Source of the DNA: Brevibacterium picturae
GTDB lineage: Bacteria > Actinomycetota > Actinomycetes > Actinomycetales > Brevibacteriaceae
Assembly (NCBI RefSeq): GCF_900105045.1
Contig: NZ_LT629739.1
Span: 4,278,001-4,342,000 of the forward strand
Length of the DNA: 64,000 nt
Direction of reading: 5' to 3'
Position 1 is the first letter of the stretch. Every line of letters begins with the position of its first letter. A program made the translations under genes and the position numbers. Below the pieces are notes generated by a model. It saw only the letters and a list, made by a program, of their open reading frames with translations, ran no database searches and was not told the origin of the DNA. This document shows, one piece after another, positions 61,600 through 64,000 of the stretch.

Positions 61600-62331
61600 A
61601 TGAGCGAAGAACCGCGCAAAGGACTTTTCCGCCGGAAGCCCAAGGATCCGAACAAGAAGCCGGGTCGCCTGGCGCAGATGAAGCAGGTCTATGAGCTGTC
61701 GGCCAAGCACAACAAGGCCACTCCTTGGCTGCTTGCCGCAGCGGTCCTCGGTTGCACGCTCGTGGGCCTGCTGGCTGGGCTCATCTTCGGTGGAGCGGTC
61801 TTCACAACGATCCTCGGCTTCATGGTGGGTCTGCTGCTCGGCATGTTCATGCTCGGCCGTTTCGCTGAGACTGCCGCGTTCGCGCAGATGGACGGACAGT
61901 CCGGTGCCTTCGGTGCCGTGCTCAACACCGCCCGCCGCGGATACCTGATGGACGATAAGCCCATCGCCATCGACCCGAAGAGCCGTGACCTCGTGTTCCG
62001 CACGACCGGTCGTGCAGGAGTCGTCCTCCTCAGCGAGGGCCCGAAGGGACGCAGTGCGAAGCTGCTGGCCAAGGAGAGGAAGCGCCACGAGCGCATTCTG
62101 CCCAACGTCCCGGTCCACACCTTTCAGGGTGGCAATGAAGAGGGTCAGCTGAAGATGAAGCAGGTCGTCCCTGCAGTCCAGAAGCTTCCCCGTAAGCTCA
62201 ACAAGGCAGAGGTGCTGGCCGTGCGCAATCGCCTCGCCGCTCTCGGCACTCAGGGCACCCGCCCTCCGATCCCGAAGGGAATCGATCCGAACAAGGCTCG
62301 GCCGAACCACAAAGCGATGCGCGGACGCTGA
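61600..62331 (+). CDS. DUF4191 family membrane protein
   Basis: 243 residues. After a basic N-terminus (RKGLFRRKPKDPNKKPGRLAQMKQVYELSAKHNK) come two close membrane helices (TPWLLAAAVLGCTLVGLLAGLIFG and VFTTILGFMVGLLLGMFMLG), then a soluble domain with GAVLNTARRGYLMDDKPIAIDPKSRDLVFRTTGRAGVVLL-type strands and a basic tail. This is the DUF4191 arrangement that regularly follows lipA in actinobacteria; its function is unknown to me. A role with lipoylated enzymes is only a guess based on context. A strong terminator follows at 62361. Confidence 0.88.
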   Translation: MSEEPRKGLFRRKPKDPNKKPGRLAQMKQVYELSAKHNKATPWLLAAAVLGCTLVGLLAGLIFGGAVFTTILGFMVGLLLGMFMLGRFAETAAFAQMDGQSGAFGAVLNTARRGYLMDDKPIAIDPKSRDLVFRTTGRAGVVLLSEGPKGRSAKLLAKERKRHERILPNVPVHTFQGGNEEGQLKMKQVVPAVQKLPRKLNKAEVLAVRNRLAALGTQGTRPPIPKGIDPNKARPNHKAMRGR

Positions 62332-62360
62332 TCCGCCCGGACAGGCTTCATCTGTCCACA

Positions 62361-62406
62361 ACAGCAGAGGGCCACCAACTCGTTTGAGTCGGTGGCCCTC
62401 TGCTGT
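62361..62406. terminator. Long-stem bidirectional terminator
   Basis: ACAGCAGAGGGCCACCAACTC pairs with GAGTCGGTGGCCCTCTGCTGT around a 4-base loop with one mismatch, followed by TTTTG. It separates the DUF4191 and RDD genes. Confidence 0.9.
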
Positions 62407-62461
62407 TTTGAGTAGCTGGCTCCCTGCTGTGCAGGCCCGGTTCTCAGCCTTCGTCACGGCC

Positions 62462-62902
62462 TCAGCGTTTGAGAATGAGTGTGCCGGCAGCCAGATCGTG
62501 GAGACCGCGATTGTCGCGGTTGAAGATCAGCGCGGGAATGACGAGGACGACCAGAGCAGTGCGGATGAGTGCTTTGGCAAACCCCGGCACATGACCGTCC
62601 AGGCGACGGACCTCGATGCCGAAGATCCTATGACCGATCGTGTATCCGAGAGTGGACACGAGCAGGAAGTGCTCCAGGGCGAAGAGACCCGGAGCCAGGA
62701 ACGGATTGGACGAGCCGATCAGGTTTGCGATGGCCAGGCACAAGAACCAATCCACCAGGAGCCCCAGCAGTCTGCGCCAGGCGGGAGCGAGTGAATGTGA
62801 GCCGGTCTCCGGCAATCCCAGGCGCCTGCCCGGCCAATCGCCGTCTTCTCGCTCAATCTTGGGCCCTTCAAGCCAGGATCCGAGGTCATCACGATTAATC
62901 AC
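62462..62902 (-). CDS. RDD family membrane protein
   Basis: 146 residues. A short polar start with EREDGDWPGRRLGLPETG precedes three hydrophobic segments: LAPAWRRLLGLLVDWFLCLAIANLIG (which contains the R-x-L-x-D signature of RDD proteins), LFALEHFLLVSTLGYTIGHRI and FAKALIRTALVVLVIPALIF. A homolog commonly sits beside glnA in actinobacteria. Some RDD proteins are Na+/H+ antiporters, but most have no known role. It is divergent from glnA, with 143 bases between the starts, so the two share the regulatory region that holds the GlnR-type box. Confidence 0.85.
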   Translation of the reverse strand: MINRDDLGSWLEGPKIEREDGDWPGRRLGLPETGSHSLAPAWRRLLGLLVDWFLCLAIANLIGSSNPFLAPGLFALEHFLLVSTLGYTIGHRIFGIEVRRLDGHVPGFAKALIRTALVVLVIPALIFNRDNRGLHDLAAGTLILKR

Positions 62903-62942
62903 GGACCCAGTTTACCCAAATCCAACCTGGACGAACCCTCAG

Positions 62943-62958
62943 GAAACATGCCCGAAAC
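62943..62958 (+). promoter_or_regulatory. GlnR-type box upstream of glnA
   Basis: GAAAC-N6-GAAAC (62943-62947 and 62954-62958). Published GlnR sites have the form GTNAC-N6-GAAAC, so this is a close match. It lies about 50 bases before a TAAGAT -10 element (62992-62997), the position expected for an activator. Confidence 0.6.
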
Positions 62959-62991
62959 ATGGACGTCATCAGCACTTCACCTGCTTGCAAC

Positions 62992-62997
62992 TAAGAT
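62992..62997 (+). promoter_or_regulatory. Probable -10 element of glnA
   Basis: TAAGAT with no good -35 hexamer at 16-19 bases upstream, as expected for a promoter that relies on an activator such as GlnR. The leader would be about 42 bases. Confidence 0.4.
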
Positions 62998-63045
62998 TGG
63001 GAATGGTCAAGACAAACGACCACCATAATCTAACTAGGAGACTAA

Positions 63046-64000
63046 GTGTTCTCGTCTGCTGAAGAACTCGTCAACTACATCTCGGAGAACGACGTCAAAT
63101 TCGTTGACGTCCGTTTCTGCGACCTCCCCGGTGTCGTCCAGCATTTCAACCTTCCTGCAGCCTCGTACGGCACGGAAGAGATCACCGAAGGTCTGCTCTT
63201 CGACGGTTCCTCAATCACGGGCTTCCAGGGCATCCACGAGTCGGACATGAAGCTGCTCGCCGATGTCTCATCGGCCTACATCGACCCTTTCCGTGAGGCC
63301 AAGACCTTGGTCATCACGCACTCGATCGTCGATCCCTTCACCGATGAGCCCTACTCTCGGGACCCTCGCCAGGTTGCGGCCAAGGCCGAGGCCTACCTCG
63401 AGAGCACCGGCATCGCCGACACCGTCTTCTTCGGCGCCGAGGCGGAGTTCTACCTCTTCGACTCCATCCGCTACCAGAACACCCCGGGCAGCAGCTTCTA
63501 TACGATCGACTCCGAGGAAGCTGCCTGGAACACGGGCGAAGACGAGCCCGGCGGCAACCTCGGCTACAAGACCCCGTTCAAGGGCGGATACTTCCCCGTC
63601 TCCCCCCAGGATAAGTTCGCCGACATCCGCGATCAGATGTCGCTGACGCTGGAGCAGATCGGCTTCGAGATGGAGCGGGCCCACCATGAGGTCGGCACCG
63701 CAGGACAGCAGGAGATCAACTACAAGTTCAAGACCCTGCAGCATGCCGGCGATCAGCTCCTGGACTTCAAGTACGTGATCAAGAACACGGCCTACGAACT
63801 CGGCAAGTCGGCCACCTTCATGCCCAAGCCGCTCTTCGATGACAACGGTTCGGGCATGCACTGCCACCAGTCGCTGTGGAAGAACGGTGAGCCGCTGTTC
63901 TACGACGAGAACGGCTACGGCGGTCTCTCAGATCTGGCTCGCTGGTACATCGGCGGCCTCATCGAACACGCCGGCGCAGTGCTGGCCTTCACCAACCCGA
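63046..64000 (+). CDS. glnA: Type I glutamine synthetase, N-terminal part (cut by window end)
   Basis: 318 residues are visible from GTG 63046 (TAGGAG upstream) to the window end. The beta-grasp domain has VDVRFCDLPGVVQHFNLP; LFDGSSITGFQGIHESDMKLL and the glutamate ligands FFGAEAEFYLFD, EMERAHHEVGTAGQQEINYKF follow, with GSGMHCHQSLWKNG containing the ATP-site His. The insert of about 25 residues after SIRYQN is characteristic of the GSI-beta type, which is usually adenylylated on a C-terminal Tyr not seen here. It makes glutamine from glutamate, ammonia and ATP. The GlnR-type box upstream predicts nitrogen control. Confidence 0.97.
   Translation, partial: MFSSAEELVNYISENDVKFVDVRFCDLPGVVQHFNLPAASYGTEEITEGLLFDGSSITGFQGIHESDMKLLADVSSAYIDPFREAKTLVITHSIVDPFTDEPYSRDPRQVAAKAEAYLESTGIADTVFFGAEAEFYLFDSIRYQNTPGSSFYTIDSEEAAWNTGEDEPGGNLGYKTPFKGGYFPVSPQDKFADIRDQMSLTLEQIGFEMERAHHEVGTAGQQEINYKFKTLQHAGDQLLDFKYVIKNTAYELGKSATFMPKPLFDDNGSGMHCHQSLWKNGEPLFYDENGYGGLSDLARWYIGGLIEHAGAVLAFTNP

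Overview
The window is a high-GC actinobacterial chromosome segment, most probably from Brevibacterium or a close relative. The phylum call is firm: RbpA, an Rpf protein, a diheme QcrC with an actinobacterial CtaF (bcc-aa3 supercomplex type), DUF3043 and DUF4191 membrane proteins, Rv1828-like MerR and Rv3722c-like aminotransferase are all present. The genus is an inference from overall gene content. About 60 genes are present; the first (polyprenol-phosphate mannosyltransferase) and last (glutamine synthetase) are cut by the window edges. No rRNA, tRNA or CRISPR array was seen.

Layout. 1-3 kb: end of a ppm gene, rbpA, a glycerophosphodiesterase, a small unknown protein and a secreted RlpA-like protein. 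3-11 kb: a WYL regulator divergent from an SDR with a perfect operator-like palindrome between them, then a run for amine use (putrescine-oxidase-like flavoenzyme, APC permease, AraC regulator, VOC protein) ending in a short UvrA-like ATPase. 11-15 kb: an rpf gene, a DUF4442 thioesterase-like gene and an MFS transporter separated by gene-poor stretches. 15-19.5 kb: a compact operon of two small polytopic membrane proteins (DUF5058 and partner), an M20 amidohydrolase and an amidase; this is the least understood metabolic unit here. 19.4-36 kb: mostly housekeeping genes (ferritin, hsp20, aspartate aminotransferase, hydroxyacyl-CoA dehydrogenase, peptide deformylase, pyruvate carboxylase, ParA, MerR, acyltransferase, exonuclease/GIY-YIG nuclease, trpD).

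36-48.6 kb: the aerobic respiratory chain. ctaE-qcrCAB runs rightward and ctaCDF runs leftward toward it. Between their facing terminators sits a nested mobile element: an IS21-family element (41388-45299, 5-bp target duplication GTTGG) whose istA is split by an IS3-family element (42624-43951, 3-bp duplication TTG). Both insertions can be resolved to the base and istA is restored in frame when the IS3 copy is removed.

48.7-64 kb: aat, erpA, an M20 dipeptidase, DUF3043, pyrD, pepA, then lpdA-sucB, a pseudokinase-like membrane protein, lipB-lipA, DUF4191, an RDD protein and glnA. The lipoate genes lipB/lipA lie next to the lipoyl-carrying E2 (two lipoyl domains) and E3 that use their product.

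Regulatory sites readable directly: a HAIR (HspR-type) repeat before hsp20, a GlnR-type GAAAC-N6-GAAAC box before glnA, matching MtrA-type GTAAC-N6-RTAAC boxes before the rlpA-like and rpf genes, a dyad CTAC-N5-GTAG shared by the ctaE and ctaC upstream regions, a 9-bp inverted repeat between the WYL regulator and the SDR, and about a dozen strong terminator hairpins, many placed between convergent genes.
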